Source of the DNA: Spirochaetia bacterium
GTDB taxonomy: Bacteria; Spirochaetota; Spirochaetia; CADAEX01
Reading direction: 5' to 3'
Assembly (NCBI GenBank): GCA_017446885.1
Contig: JAFSOR010000018.1
Span: 1-40,757, forward strand
Length of the DNA: 40,757 nucleotides
Shown here: positions 33,212 through 40,212 of the stretch, piece by piece
Layout: the number at the start of each line of letters is the position of its first letter
How positions within the stretch are numbered: position 1 is the first letter of the stretch
The notes under the pieces: model-generated
Database searches by the model: none
The model's input: only the letters and a program-made list of their open reading frames with translations
Told to the model about the DNA's origin: nothing
Made by a program: the position numbers and the translations under genes

Positions 33212-33317
33212 TTTCAAAACCCTCTGCCTTTGCAAGAGCTATAAGCTCATCTGCTGTCTAGCACTTTGCTGCTTTCTCCAGCATCTCTTTTGTTAATTTT
33301 GTTTTATCGATTGGCAT
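33081..33317 (-). pseudogene. Nif11-type double-glycine leader peptide (RiPP precursor), interrupted by TAG
   Basis: Read on the minus strand from 33317 it gives a 78-codon precursor with one in-frame amber codon at position 20 (33258-33260). The first half, MPIDKTKLTKEMLEKAAKC, and the second half, TADELIALAKAEGFEI, then AYLSELENTEL and LDNVAGG, match Nif11-like/TIGR03798 leader peptides; the double glycine at 63-64 is the export-protease site. The predicted core is the 14 residues TKKSRNSGKYLWED, with no cysteine. A GAG or CAG at codon 20 would restore it. Either this is a recent nonsense mutation, or the amber is read through. The promoter is intact and consensus-like. No modification enzyme or peptidase-transporter is within the window. 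It lies antisense to the end of the TatD gene. Confidence 0.8.
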
Positions 33318-33323
33318 AGTAAT

Positions 33324-33352
33324 ACTCTAATTTATATAATAATATTTGTCAA
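33324..33352 (-). promoter_or_regulatory. leader-peptide promoter, leaderless geometry
   Basis: On the minus strand a consensus TTGACA (33347-33352), a 17-base spacer and TAGAGT (33324-33329), with six bases before the ATG at 33317. It lies five bases downstream of the ansA stop. It has the same geometry as the other leaderless promoters of the window. Confidence 0.6.
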
Positions 33353-33357
33353 TGAAA

Positions 33358-34287
33358 TCAGTAGATACCGAAAATTCTGATAAGCTCTTTGGTGTCACGG
33401 GTTCTGGTAAGGGCCAGACGCAGGAGTACTGCCGCCTTGGCCGGCTGCAGTGTGCCGGCCGCCACTGCGTTGGGACATACCATGGTCTCCTGAAGCACAG
33501 GGCCGCACCCTGTACGGGAACTGACCACCACAGGCACCTTGCACTTTTCTATGGCAGATTTCCACAGCAGGCTGAACTCCCCTGCTCCAGCCCCAGCTAT
33601 GACAACACCGTCGGAGTTAGAGGCTGCATAGGCTACCAGAGCCGGGTCTGCATCAACATTAAAGTAGAGAACTGTCACTTTTGGCAATGCCTTAAGGCCA
33701 GAGATATCAAACTCGGTGCTGGTGGTGTGCAGCCTGCCCGGTTCCAGGGCATCCTTATCCATAGTGACTGCATCCAGGGCAGCGGTGTGACGTTTTACTG
33801 CCTCCCGGGCCGGGAAAAGCCGGCCAGCAAAGGAGACCTGCACTCCCTTTCCCCGGTTGGCGCCAGAGGCTGCCGCCTCCACTGCCAGCAGCAGGTTTGC
33901 AGGCCCGTCGGGGGAAGCTGCTGTGGCTGGCCGCATGGCACCGGTGACAACCACGCATTTATCTGTCTTTACTGTAAGGTTCAGGAAGTATGCAGTCTCC
34001 TCCAAGGTGTCGGTGCCATGGGTCACTACAAAGCCGTCTGTGTCCAGCTCCCGGGAGAGGTCATTGATCCTCTGGGCCAGGTCGATCCAGATGGAGTCTG
34101 TCATGTCGTCTGAGTTAAGGTTGCATACCTGGATTGTCTGGATATCAGCCACTTCTGCCAGAGCCGGCACAGAAGAGATCAGAGACTCTGCCGAAATGAC
34201 TCCCGGTTTATAGCCTGTATCTTTTCCAGCCTGGCCGGAACCTGCTATTGTACCGCCAGTAGCCAGCACTGCAATTCTGGGTTTCAC
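33358..34287 (-). CDS. ansA: asparaginase (no signal peptide)
   Basis: Hydrolyses L-asparagine to aspartate and ammonia. The 309-residue protein has the catalytic threonine in LATGGTIAGS, the second threonine-aspartate pair in VTHGTDTLEETAYFL, and VVVTGAMRPATAASPDGPANLL. Motifs and length (about 310-330) are those of bacterial asparaginases; wording around the second threonine is closer to the type II enzymes. No signal peptide is seen, so it is cytoplasmic, as type I enzymes are. The symbol is therefore only a convention. The start overlaps the kinase stop by ATGA; it is the last gene of an operon starting at the MBL hydrolase. Confidence 0.92.
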   Translation of the reverse strand: MKPRIAVLATGGTIAGSGQAGKDTGYKPGVISAESLISSVPALAEVADIQTIQVCNLNSDDMTDSIWIDLAQRINDLSRELDTDGFVVTHGTDTLEETAYFLNLTVKTDKCVVVTGAMRPATAASPDGPANLLLAVEAAASGANRGKGVQVSFAGRLFPAREAVKRHTAALDAVTMDKDALEPGRLHTTSTEFDISGLKALPKVTVLYFNVDADPALVAYAASNSDGVVIAGAGAGEFSLLWKSAIEKCKVPVVVSSRTGCGPVLQETMVCPNAVAAGTLQPAKAAVLLRLALTRTRDTKELIRIFGIY

Positions 34288-34805
34288 TTAAGTCCCCGCC
34301 GCTGTACCTCGGCCACAATCAGATCTACAATCTGGTCTGGGGTATGAAGCGCTGTATCTATTATCATATCTGCAAAGTCGTGCTGGTTGTTGTCTATACC
34401 GTAGAGTGCCTTGTACCGCCCGGTGTCACTCTCGTCCCGGGCTGCAGTCTCATCATACCGCTCCTGGAAGGTGCCTCCCTCCCGCTTAAGAATACGGTTG
34501 GCCCTGGTCTCGATAGATGCCTCCAGGAACACCTTCAGGTCTGCAAAATCCACCATCCATATAGCAAGGCGGGAACCAAGCACACAGTTGCCCTTCCTGG
34601 CCAGCTCCACCTGATGGCTGTCTATGATTTTGTCATAGGAGAAGTCGGTCTTTGCAGCCTGGCATATCTCCTTGAAATCTTTTCCTGTGTCGGCAGCCAG
34701 ATTGCGGAAAGTATAGTTTACCAATGTAAGACCCAACTTTGCTGCCAGTTTTGTGCTGACTGTGGTGTTGCCACAGCCACTTTTTCCAGAAATCGCTATT
34801 ATCAT
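34284..34805 (-). CDS. cmk: cytidylate kinase-like P-loop kinase
   Basis: A 173-residue nucleoside monophosphate kinase-fold protein, similar in size to archaeal-type cytidylate kinases (about 175-190 residues), expected to make CDP from CMP. The Walker A region is ISGKSGCGNTTVS, where the lysine normally seen in GKS/T is replaced by asparagine, as in several archaeal-type relatives (written GTT in others). The VELARKGNCVLGSRLA segment and the KVFLEASIETRANRILKREG lid arginines are typical. It overlaps YicC by one base at its start and ansA by four bases at its end. Whether it is active on CMP or on another substrate cannot be decided from sequence. Confidence 0.75.
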   Translation of the reverse strand: MIIAISGKSGCGNTTVSTKLAAKLGLTLVNYTFRNLAADTGKDFKEICQAAKTDFSYDKIIDSHQVELARKGNCVLGSRLAIWMVDFADLKVFLEASIETRANRILKREGGTFQERYDETAARDESDTGRYKALYGIDNNQHDFADMIIDTALHTPDQIVDLIVAEVQRRGLK

Positions 34806-35671
34806 CAGACTACGTTCCTTACCTGTTCTCTAATGTTCTCCAGGGCATCCTTAAGTGTCACCACTGCCCTGTCTACCTCTACCATCATGCTCTTAGACCC
34901 TATGGTGTTTATCTCCCTGTTAAGCTCCTGGCAGATGAAGTCCAGCTTCTTGCCCACAGGCTCGTCAGAATCAAGGGCTGCGTGGAAAGCCTCAAGATGA
35001 GACTTAAGCCGAACCAGCTCCTCGTTGATAGTGTACTTGATAAGAAGCACTGCTGTCTCGGTATAGACCCGGCTTTCGTCCATGTTGTCCCCCAGCATCT
35101 GCTGGAAACGGTCATAGACATTCTTTTTCAGAAGCTCCTCAAACCGGCCTGCCTGCTCTTCCACAGCCTTGACGTTATCCTCGATTATTGCCAGATGCTT
35201 AAGGATATCGGATTTGGTGTTCTCCCCTTCTCTTAAGCAGGTGGCATCATATTCTGCATAAACTTTCTCTAAAAGCGGGAACACATATTTGTCAAAGATG
35301 GCAGGGTCAAGCTCGCTGTCCCTGTTAAGAACACCGTCGGCACGTAAAAGCTGGGAAAGGGAAATCTCATCCTTTACCCCAGAAAGCTCCTTGACACGAT
35401 TAAATGCATCAAGATATGCAAACACAGCCCCCTCGTCCACATCCACCTTAAGCTGGCTTGAAAGGGTCTTTATCTTAAGATAGAACTCAACCTTGCCCCT
35501 GGCTATGCGGTCCCCAAGATACTTGCGAATAGCGTTCTCGGCACCCTGCAGCGCAGGAGGAGCGCTTACTGAAATATCCAGAAAACGGTTGTTGTATGAT
35601 TTAAGCTCTGCCGAAAGCCGTATATTGTCGTCCTGGAACTCGGCATAGCTGTAGCCTGTCATGCTTCTCAT
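34805..35671 (-). CDS. yicC: YicC/YloC-family endoribonuclease
   Basis: A 288-residue protein, same length as E. coli YicC (287). The N-terminal domain begins MRSMTGYSYAEF, then ELKSYNNRFLDISVS with the family signature; the C-terminal DUF1732 domain ends with KLDFICQELNREINTIGSKS. YicC has been reported to cleave RNA and affect small RNA turnover; earlier literature names it a stress-induced protein. It overlaps murC by four bases and cmk by one, so it is in the middle of a six-gene operon. RNA cleavage here is inferred by family only. Confidence 0.93.
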   Translation of the reverse strand: MRSMTGYSYAEFQDDNIRLSAELKSYNNRFLDISVSAPPALQGAENAIRKYLGDRIARGKVEFYLKIKTLSSQLKVDVDEGAVFAYLDAFNRVKELSGVKDEISLSQLLRADGVLNRDSELDPAIFDKYVFPLLEKVYAEYDATCLREGENTKSDILKHLAIIEDNVKAVEEQAGRFEELLKKNVYDRFQQMLGDNMDESRVYTETAVLLIKYTINEELVRLKSHLEAFHAALDSDEPVGKKLDFICQELNREINTIGSKSMMVEVDRAVVTLKDALENIREQVRNVV

Positions 35672-37116
35672 TTTTTTGCCTCGAAATATTCATATAGTTT
35701 TTTGCTTAAAACCCAGTTGTCACCGGCCCCCATGGTCACAAACACATCGCCTTCCTTAAGATGGCCTGCAAGATAATCAAAGGCATCCAGTGGCCGATTG
35801 AAGTACTTTGCATTCGGATGATGTGCGCATAGTGCCTTAAAGAACCTCTGGTTAAGGTCGCTTTTTGTGTTTTTCTCCCTGGCTGATGCGTAGATATCGT
35901 TAAGAATCACCTCGTCGGCAGAGCCCATGCAGCTTGCAAATTCTTCCAAAAGCCCCTCGGTGCGCGAATAGGTGTGCGACATAAAGTCCATGATAATGCG
36001 GCGGCCTGGATAAAAGTTCCGAATTCCCTCCAGAGTAAGGCGTATTGCAGTAGGATGATGCCCGTAGTCATCCATGAACACTATGCCGGCTGCCTTGCCC
36101 ACAATCTCGCTACGCCGCTTGCTGCCGCAGAATGCCTTGAAACCAGCTTCTATCCTGTCAAGGTCAGAATCTGTTACGCTCCCCTTCCAGCTTTTAAGTA
36201 TGCACACAGCCATTGCCAGAGCCGCAGCCGCATCAAGCGCTATATGACGGCCTGGAATGTGAAGCACAAACTCCCTGTCAAAACCAGACACTTTAAAGCA
36301 GTTTGAGCCATCTTTAATGTAGTTTGATGTGATTTTAAAATCACCTGATGCACTATTACCATAGGGAATAAGCACAATATCTGGTCTTTCTTCACATATA
36401 ATATGCTTTAGTTCACAACAACCTTTGTCGTCGGCACAATAAATAAGCTCTCCCCCCTCTGGAAGCAGCATGGCATAATCAACAAAAGCCTTGAATATAT
36501 CCTGATATGTCGGATAGAAATCGAGATGGTCCGGCTCTATGCTGGTTATAATCATACGGCGGGGGCAGAAATGCATAAAGTGCCGCTTGTACTCGCAGGT
36601 CTCGGCCACAAAGTAGCGGCTGCCGTTGACTATGGTGGAGTGTCCCCCGAAGTTTGATACAGCAGAGCCGGCCAGGACTGCAGCCGGGGCATCAAGGGCC
36701 TTGAGCAGGGTGCCTGTGATTGCAGTAGTGGTTGTCTTTCCATGGACTCCGGCTATGCCGCCTGCATCGAAGGCAGAAGAGAAGGCACCCAGCGCCTCGG
36801 TGTATTCAAGCATGGGTATACCCCGTCTGCCTGCTTCTGATAAGTCCGGGTTTGTATCCTGGCTGTAGGCAGCGGAATAGATGACACAGTAGGTGTCCTG
36901 CGGGATGTTGTCCTTGGAAAAGTGCTCCACATATGGAATGCCCAAAGAGGCCAGCACCTGGTCGGTGTAGAACTTTTCGGGTGTGTCGCTGCCCGAGACC
37001 ACAGCCCCGGAGTGCAGAAGCAGCTCTGCGAATGCAGAGAGTCCTGTCCCTTTTATACCCACCAGGAAAAAGCGCTTTCCTTTTATGTTTTTGAACAATT
37101 CTTTGATATCTGTCAT
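35668..37116 (-). CDS. murC: UDP-N-acetylmuramate-L-alanine ligase
   Basis: ATP-dependent ligase that adds L-alanine to UDP-MurNAc in peptidoglycan synthesis. The 482-residue protein shows the family layout: N-terminal Rossmann domain with GIKGTGLSAFAELLLHSG, central ATPase with GVHGKTTTTAITG (Walker A) and SIEPDHLDFYP, C-terminal domain with DDYGHHPTAIRLTLEG. The first Walker loop is normal and the C-terminal DYGHHP matches Mur ligases. Could in principle be the recycling enzyme Mpl, but the GIKGTG opening and length suggest MurC. The start is preceded by TATAAA-like sequence, six bases after the DJ-1 stop. Overlaps yicC by ATGA. Confidence 0.9.
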   Translation of the reverse strand: MTDIKELFKNIKGKRFFLVGIKGTGLSAFAELLLHSGAVVSGSDTPEKFYTDQVLASLGIPYVEHFSKDNIPQDTYCVIYSAAYSQDTNPDLSEAGRRGIPMLEYTEALGAFSSAFDAGGIAGVHGKTTTTAITGTLLKALDAPAAVLAGSAVSNFGGHSTIVNGSRYFVAETCEYKRHFMHFCPRRMIITSIEPDHLDFYPTYQDIFKAFVDYAMLLPEGGELIYCADDKGCCELKHIICEERPDIVLIPYGNSASGDFKITSNYIKDGSNCFKVSGFDREFVLHIPGRHIALDAAAALAMAVCILKSWKGSVTDSDLDRIEAGFKAFCGSKRRSEIVGKAAGIVFMDDYGHHPTAIRLTLEGIRNFYPGRRIIMDFMSHTYSRTEGLLEEFASCMGSADEVILNDIYASAREKNTKSDLNQRFFKALCAHHPNAKYFNRPLDAFDYLAGHLKEGDVFVTMGAGDNWVLSKKLYEYFEAKK

Positions 37117-37122
37117 TTTATA

Positions 37123-37671
37123 TCAGAAAAAGCTGCCGGCTTTAACCTTGTCCACAGCATCCTGTCCTGCCAGAGCCTTGATTATGGCAAAAGCAAATTC
37201 TGGAGCTGCTCCTGGGCCCTTGGCTGTGATCACATTGCCATCCCTTACAGCCATCTCATCCACATACTTCACATCAGACCTGAAGTTATCCTGAAAGCCC
37301 GGATAACAGGTTGCCTTGCGTCCAGACAGGATATCGGTACTGCCCAGCACCACACCAGGAGCGGCACAGATTGCGCATATCAGCTTGCCGGAGTCGGCAT
37401 GTGCCTGGATAAGCTCCATTGCCATATCGTTGTCTGCAATGTTCTGAGCCCCTGGCATACCTCCGGGGATAACAACTGCATCAAACTCATCATCCACATC
37501 TACAAGCTCGCAGTCTGCAATAAGGGAAAGACCATGGGAACCTGTCACGTCAATGCCGTCGATACCGGCCAAGCACACATCAAGACCAGCGCGGATACAG
37601 AGGTCGGAGGTAATAACTGCCTCCATCTCCTCAAAACCTTCGGCTAAAAGCACAAGCACTTTCTTTTCCAT
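37123..37671 (-). CDS. DJ-1/PfpI-family protein
   Basis: Start at ATG 37671, with GAGGAG about five bases upstream; a GTG six bases further up is too close to that site. The 182-residue protein has the DJ-1 elements: LAEGFEEMEAV with the conserved glutamate, DAVVIPGGMPGAQN, and the nucleophilic cysteine in ICAICAAPGVVLG. Its function may be glyoxal/methylglyoxal handling or redox stress sensing; DJ-1-family bacterial members also include YajL and PfpI. No signal peptide. It starts two bases after the MBL gene stop, so the two form a coupled pair in the operon. Confidence 0.9.
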   Translation of the reverse strand: MEKKVLVLLAEGFEEMEAVITSDLCIRAGLDVCLAGIDGIDVTGSHGLSLIADCELVDVDDEFDAVVIPGGMPGAQNIADNDMAMELIQAHADSGKLICAICAAPGVVLGSTDILSGRKATCYPGFQDNFRSDVKYVDEMAVRDGNVITAKGPGAAPEFAFAIIKALAGQDAVDKVKAGSFF

Positions 37672-37673
37672 AT

Positions 37674-38429
37674 TCACTCCTCTCCCATAACAGGGATTCC
37701 TCGTTTACATATTATATATTCTATATTCTTTATAGGTGCACTGTCAAAGACTTCCTGCACCCTTTGTGGGGTGTTGTTCTTGTCCGATATGTGGCACAGG
37801 TAGACCTTGCGGCATCGTGTGCAGTCCAGGCTCTTAAGAAATTCAAGCGCATCGAAGTTAGAGAGGTGTCCGTATTCTGATAGAATCCTCTTTTGGAGCC
37901 ATACCGGATACGGTCCCTTCTTAAGAAGGTCGGGACAGTAGTTGGACTCGAGGAAAAGGACATCGGACTTATCTGCAAGCTCTTTCATCTGGGGCGATGT
38001 CTTTCCTGTGTCGGTGATGATGGTGCACCGGTTGCCGTCATAAAAGAAGCTGTAGCCCACAGAGTTTGGCGCATCGTGGAAAGTCGGGAATACTGTGAAT
38101 GAGAAATCATCAAGGTTGTAAGCCTGCCCCGGGGTTATCCCCACCTGTTTGAAAAAGCCCTTTTTAATATAGCCAGAGACATCCAGGTCCTCGGCAGTTA
38201 TTACAGGTATCCCCAGCCTGTTAGACAGGGTTTCCACCCCCTTAAGATGGTCGCTATGGATATGGGTCAGAAAGATATACTTGATAGCAGAGATGTCAAA
38301 GCCGAAAGCCTCGGCACGGCGGCGGAACTCGGCAAATGAGTATCCGTTGTCCACCACGAAGCTGGAAGAGGCTGTCTTGAATATGTAGGAGTTGCCGCAG
38401 GAACCGCTTCCCAGTACTGCATACCGCAT
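37674..38429 (-). CDS. MBL-fold metallohydrolase (YycJ/WalJ-like)
   Basis: A 251-residue metallo-beta-lactamase-fold protein. It has the opening VLGSGSCGNSYIF, the metal motif LTHIHSDHLKGVE, a later ITDTGKTSP aspartate and the C-terminal LCHISDKNNT histidine. These are typical of the YycJ/WalJ subgroup, which includes 5'-3' exonuclease-like enzymes linked to cell-wall regulation and DNA repair. Position at the head of an operon with murC fits a cell-wall or housekeeping role. No Shine-Dalgarno; the promoter shows leaderless geometry. Metal ligands are intact. Confidence 0.9.
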   Translation of the reverse strand: MRYAVLGSGSCGNSYIFKTASSSFVVDNGYSFAEFRRRAEAFGFDISAIKYIFLTHIHSDHLKGVETLSNRLGIPVITAEDLDVSGYIKKGFFKQVGITPGQAYNLDDFSFTVFPTFHDAPNSVGYSFFYDGNRCTIITDTGKTSPQMKELADKSDVLFLESNYCPDLLKKGPYPVWLQKRILSEYGHLSNFDALEFLKSLDCTRCRKVYLCHISDKNNTPQRVQEVFDSAPIKNIEYIICKRGIPVMGEE

Positions 38430-38435
38430 GGCAGA

Positions 38436-38464
38436 AGCTTACCACACTGCCCTATAAAATTCAA
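38436..38464 (-). promoter_or_regulatory. promoter of MBL-DJ1-murC operon, leaderless geometry
   Basis: On the minus strand TTGAAT (38459-38464), a 17-base spacer and TAAGCT (38436-38441), six bases before the ATG at 38429. The -10 is weak (TA...T only), but spacing and -35 match the others. Confidence 0.45.
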
Positions 38465-38537
38465 TAATAAGCACTGTATGGTTTCTACATACCGCGGGCG
38501 GAACGATAATGCAAAAAAAGTAGCAAAAAGAAAATTA

Positions 38538-38990
38538 TTATTCTACTGGCAAATCAGGCCCATAATAAGGTGCAGGTTCACAAAGCTCGTATATTTCTTG
38601 TAAAGGTCTATCACTATATCTATAAATATTATTCCGATAATTATTGAACACATCAATATTTTCAATCTCTATTCTACGATTTTTAGAGATTTCCAAGAAT
38701 TGTTCTTCTTGGTCGATGCCCAAAAATCGTCTATGTAATAAATTTGCAGCAATACCGGTTGTAGAACTACCTGTAAATGGATCCAAAATCCAATCATTTT
38801 CTTTAGTAGACGCTAAAATAATCCTTCCAAGCAATGGAAGAGGTTTCTGGGTTGGATGCTTTCCACATGATTTTTCCCAACGAGCAATAGCTGGCAAACT
38901 CCATATATCACGCATCTGTGTTCCGCCATTTATCTGCTTCATAAGTTCATAGTTAAAATAATGAGAGACTTTTTTTCTTTTCTTGCCCAT
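38538..38990 (-). pseudogene. C-terminal remnant of a DpnA-type adenine methyltransferase
   Basis: The 150 codons match from memory the C-terminal half of M2.DpnII (DpnA), a beta-class N6-adenine methyltransferase of GATC: HYFNYELMKQINGGTQMRDIW, then GKHPTQKPLPLLGRIILAST, then the SAM-binding DPFTGSSTTGIAANLLHRRF. In beta-class enzymes the catalytic DPPY motif lies in the N-terminal half, which is absent here: upstream in this frame comes a stop codon within 45 bases, then a 76-base GC-richer spacer and the dpnD-like gene. It is therefore catalytically dead on its own. The homology resumes at about residue LLMGKKRKK. A translated regulatory fragment cannot be excluded. It is very AT-rich and is on the same strand as the DpnI-like cassette. 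Confidence 0.82.
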
Positions 38991-39013
38991 GAGTAAAGAA
39001 GAGAAAGTCTTCC

Positions 39014-39040
39014 ACTCGGTTCAAGCCCTTGGCTTCGAGT
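39014..39040 (-). repeat. inverted repeat at cassette junction
   Basis: ACTCG (39014-39018) and AAGCC (39023-39027) on the left pair with GGCTT (39031-39035) and CGAGT (39036-39040) on the right, with a 4-base bulge (GTTC) and a CTT loop. It lies in a GC-richer 76-base spacer between the dpnD-like gene and the methyltransferase remnant. There is no U-run, so it is not a typical terminator; a recombination scar is possible. Confidence 0.4.
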
Positions 39041-39076
39041 TACATCTTCTGTGGAGAAAACCCTGCAATATTCCGA

Positions 39077-39280
39077 TTAAAACTCTCTCCATTTGGATTC
39101 TTTCTTTCCAGAGTAATTAAGAACTTTCATCCGTCTAAAAAAACATTCGCCAGGTTCTAAAACTATTTTGCACTTATAATATTCATCCTCAACATAATTA
39201 AAAATATCAACATTGTCTGGAACTTCAACTTCAAAAATATCAAACAATCTTTCTTCTATCAAGACTTTATATTTTTTCAT
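39077..39280 (-). CDS. dpnD: DpnD/PcfM-like small protein
   Basis: A 67-residue protein from ATG 39280 (a TTG 18 bases upstream, 39298, is an alternative; neither has a clear Shine-Dalgarno). The MKKYKVLIEERLFDIFEVEV opening followed by EYYKCKIVLEP resembles the DpnD-PcfM domain, a short beta-alpha-beta module found in the second gene of the pneumococcal DpnI cassette and in conjugative elements. Its function is not known. It follows the DpnI-like gene after 41 bases on the same strand, which is the dpnC-dpnD order of Streptococcus pneumoniae. Recognition of the domain is from memory; the location is the stronger evidence. Confidence 0.72.
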   Translation of the reverse strand: MKKYKVLIEERLFDIFEVEVPDNVDIFNYVEDEYYKCKIVLEPGECFFRRMKVLNYSGKKESKWREF

Positions 39281-39321
39281 ATCAGAATCTTTGATCAAAA
39301 TAAAATAAAGATCAAGATGAC

Positions 39322-40092
39322 TTATATTTTTCGATAATTTCCAGGTGAAATAAATTCAATAAAACCTTTATCGCGTAGATATTGAAGCTGTTGTCGTATT
39401 TTATCTTTGACAAAATTATTTTCAGGATGTTTTAATTTTAATTCATCTTCAAATGCATAAACTTGTTTCAATGTAAAATTTTGTTCTGAAATTCGTTCAA
39501 CACAACTTAGCATGTCTAAAAGCCAGCATCTTGAATCCATATTATTTGTTTGTAAAGATTTTGTCTTTGCATAATTTGATATTACATTTTCATGTGTAAT
39601 TTCAACTTGATTTTTTATTATAAAAATCTTCCCTGTATCTGGTATAGAAGAAATATCAATATTACAACCTACCCAGCCAGCTCTTCGAGCATTTGGACTG
39701 AGAGGTTTACGTTTTATTATTATTTGCGGAGTGAAAAAATGATTTGGAATCAAAATTAAATTATTAACTGAGTGATTTTTATAAGTCATAAAAAAGAAGT
39801 TTGGATTCTGAAATGATGTGATTCGTGAAATCATTGTTGAATATTCGCCATCTACGATTGTTTTTGCCAAGTTTCCAGAATTACTTTCTTTGCTCTTTAA
39901 CTCAAAATCAGAAGAACAATCTTTGCAATAAAAGTCTCCTGTGGGATGATTATTTTCATAACGATTTATATAGGACTTCCCACAAATTGGACAATATAGA
40001 TTTCTTTCAATCCAATCTTCTGTAAGTATACGAGTTTTTTGAGAATTACTAAGATAATTATTTGCTAATTCAAGATTGAAATTAAAATTCAT
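39322..40092 (-). CDS. dpnC: DpnI-type methyl-directed restriction endonuclease (Dam-replacing family)
   Basis: Cuts DNA at GATC when the adenine is methylated. The 256-residue protein is nearly colinear with DpnI (254). It has the PD-(D/E)xK site D53, E64, K66 in DFELKSK, at the same numbers as in DpnI. Zinc cysteines are C34, C37, C56 and C59. Other shared stretches are SNSQKTRILTEDW, NPNFFFMTY, RKPLSPNARRAGWVGCNID, and the winged-helix end IRQQLQYLRDKGFIEF that reads methylated adenine. All catalytic residues are intact. It lies six bases after the stop of a Dam methyltransferase remnant, without a Shine-Dalgarno of its own, so translation may be coupled to that remnant. The gene is AT-rich and flanked by methyltransferase remnants, evidence of transfer. 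Confidence 0.95.
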   Translation of the reverse strand: MNFNFNLELANNYLSNSQKTRILTEDWIERNLYCPICGKSYINRYENNHPTGDFYCKDCSSDFELKSKESNSGNLAKTIVDGEYSTMISRITSFQNPNFFFMTYKNHSVNNLILIPNHFFTPQIIIKRKPLSPNARRAGWVGCNIDISSIPDTGKIFIIKNQVEITHENVISNYAKTKSLQTNNMDSRCWLLDMLSCVERISEQNFTLKQVYAFEDELKLKHPENNFVKDKIRQQLQYLRDKGFIEFISPGNYRKI

Positions 40093-40098
40093 ATCGCG

Positions 40099-40212
40099 TT
40101 AGCCTATAAAAACCCTACAAAACAGTCTACCATAACTAAGTTTAGAATATTTTTTTAATATAAGTAAGAGCTGTGTTTTTCCACCAGCCCATTTAACAAA
40201 TGGTTTTGCCAT
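40099..40212 (-). pseudogene. N-terminal remnant of a Dam/DpnM-type adenine methyltransferase
   Basis: Too short for ordinary gene calling. The minus strand from ATG 40212 reads MAKPFVKWAGGKTQLL, then YGRLFCRVFIG and a TAA, 37 residues in all. The first half is the signature opening of Dam and DpnM (PFxKWxGGKxQLL), and YGRLF..FIG corresponds to the FEPFxGGGA SAM-binding loop, where the frame stops. AAGGA precedes the ATG, so the start signals survive. The stop is six bases before the DpnI-like start. It cannot be active, as it lacks DPPY. It may now serve as a leader peptide that delivers ribosomes to dpnC. Confidence 0.82.

Noticed and set aside
38477..38493. GTATG/CATAC short hairpin upstream of the MBL operon
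   Set aside because: Stem of only five pairs with a seven-base loop and no T-run; too weak to call a terminator or operator.
39011..39045. GGTTCAAGCC, reminiscent of a tRNA T-arm
   Set aside because: No acceptor stem, D-arm or anticodon arm could be folded around it; it is part of the inverted repeat described above.
38988..39120. A 44-codon plus-strand frame starting MSKEEKVFHSV across the DpnA-remnant junction
   Set aside because: It opposes the dpnD-like gene, has no ribosome site or homology I recognise, and is best explained as chance in the spacer.
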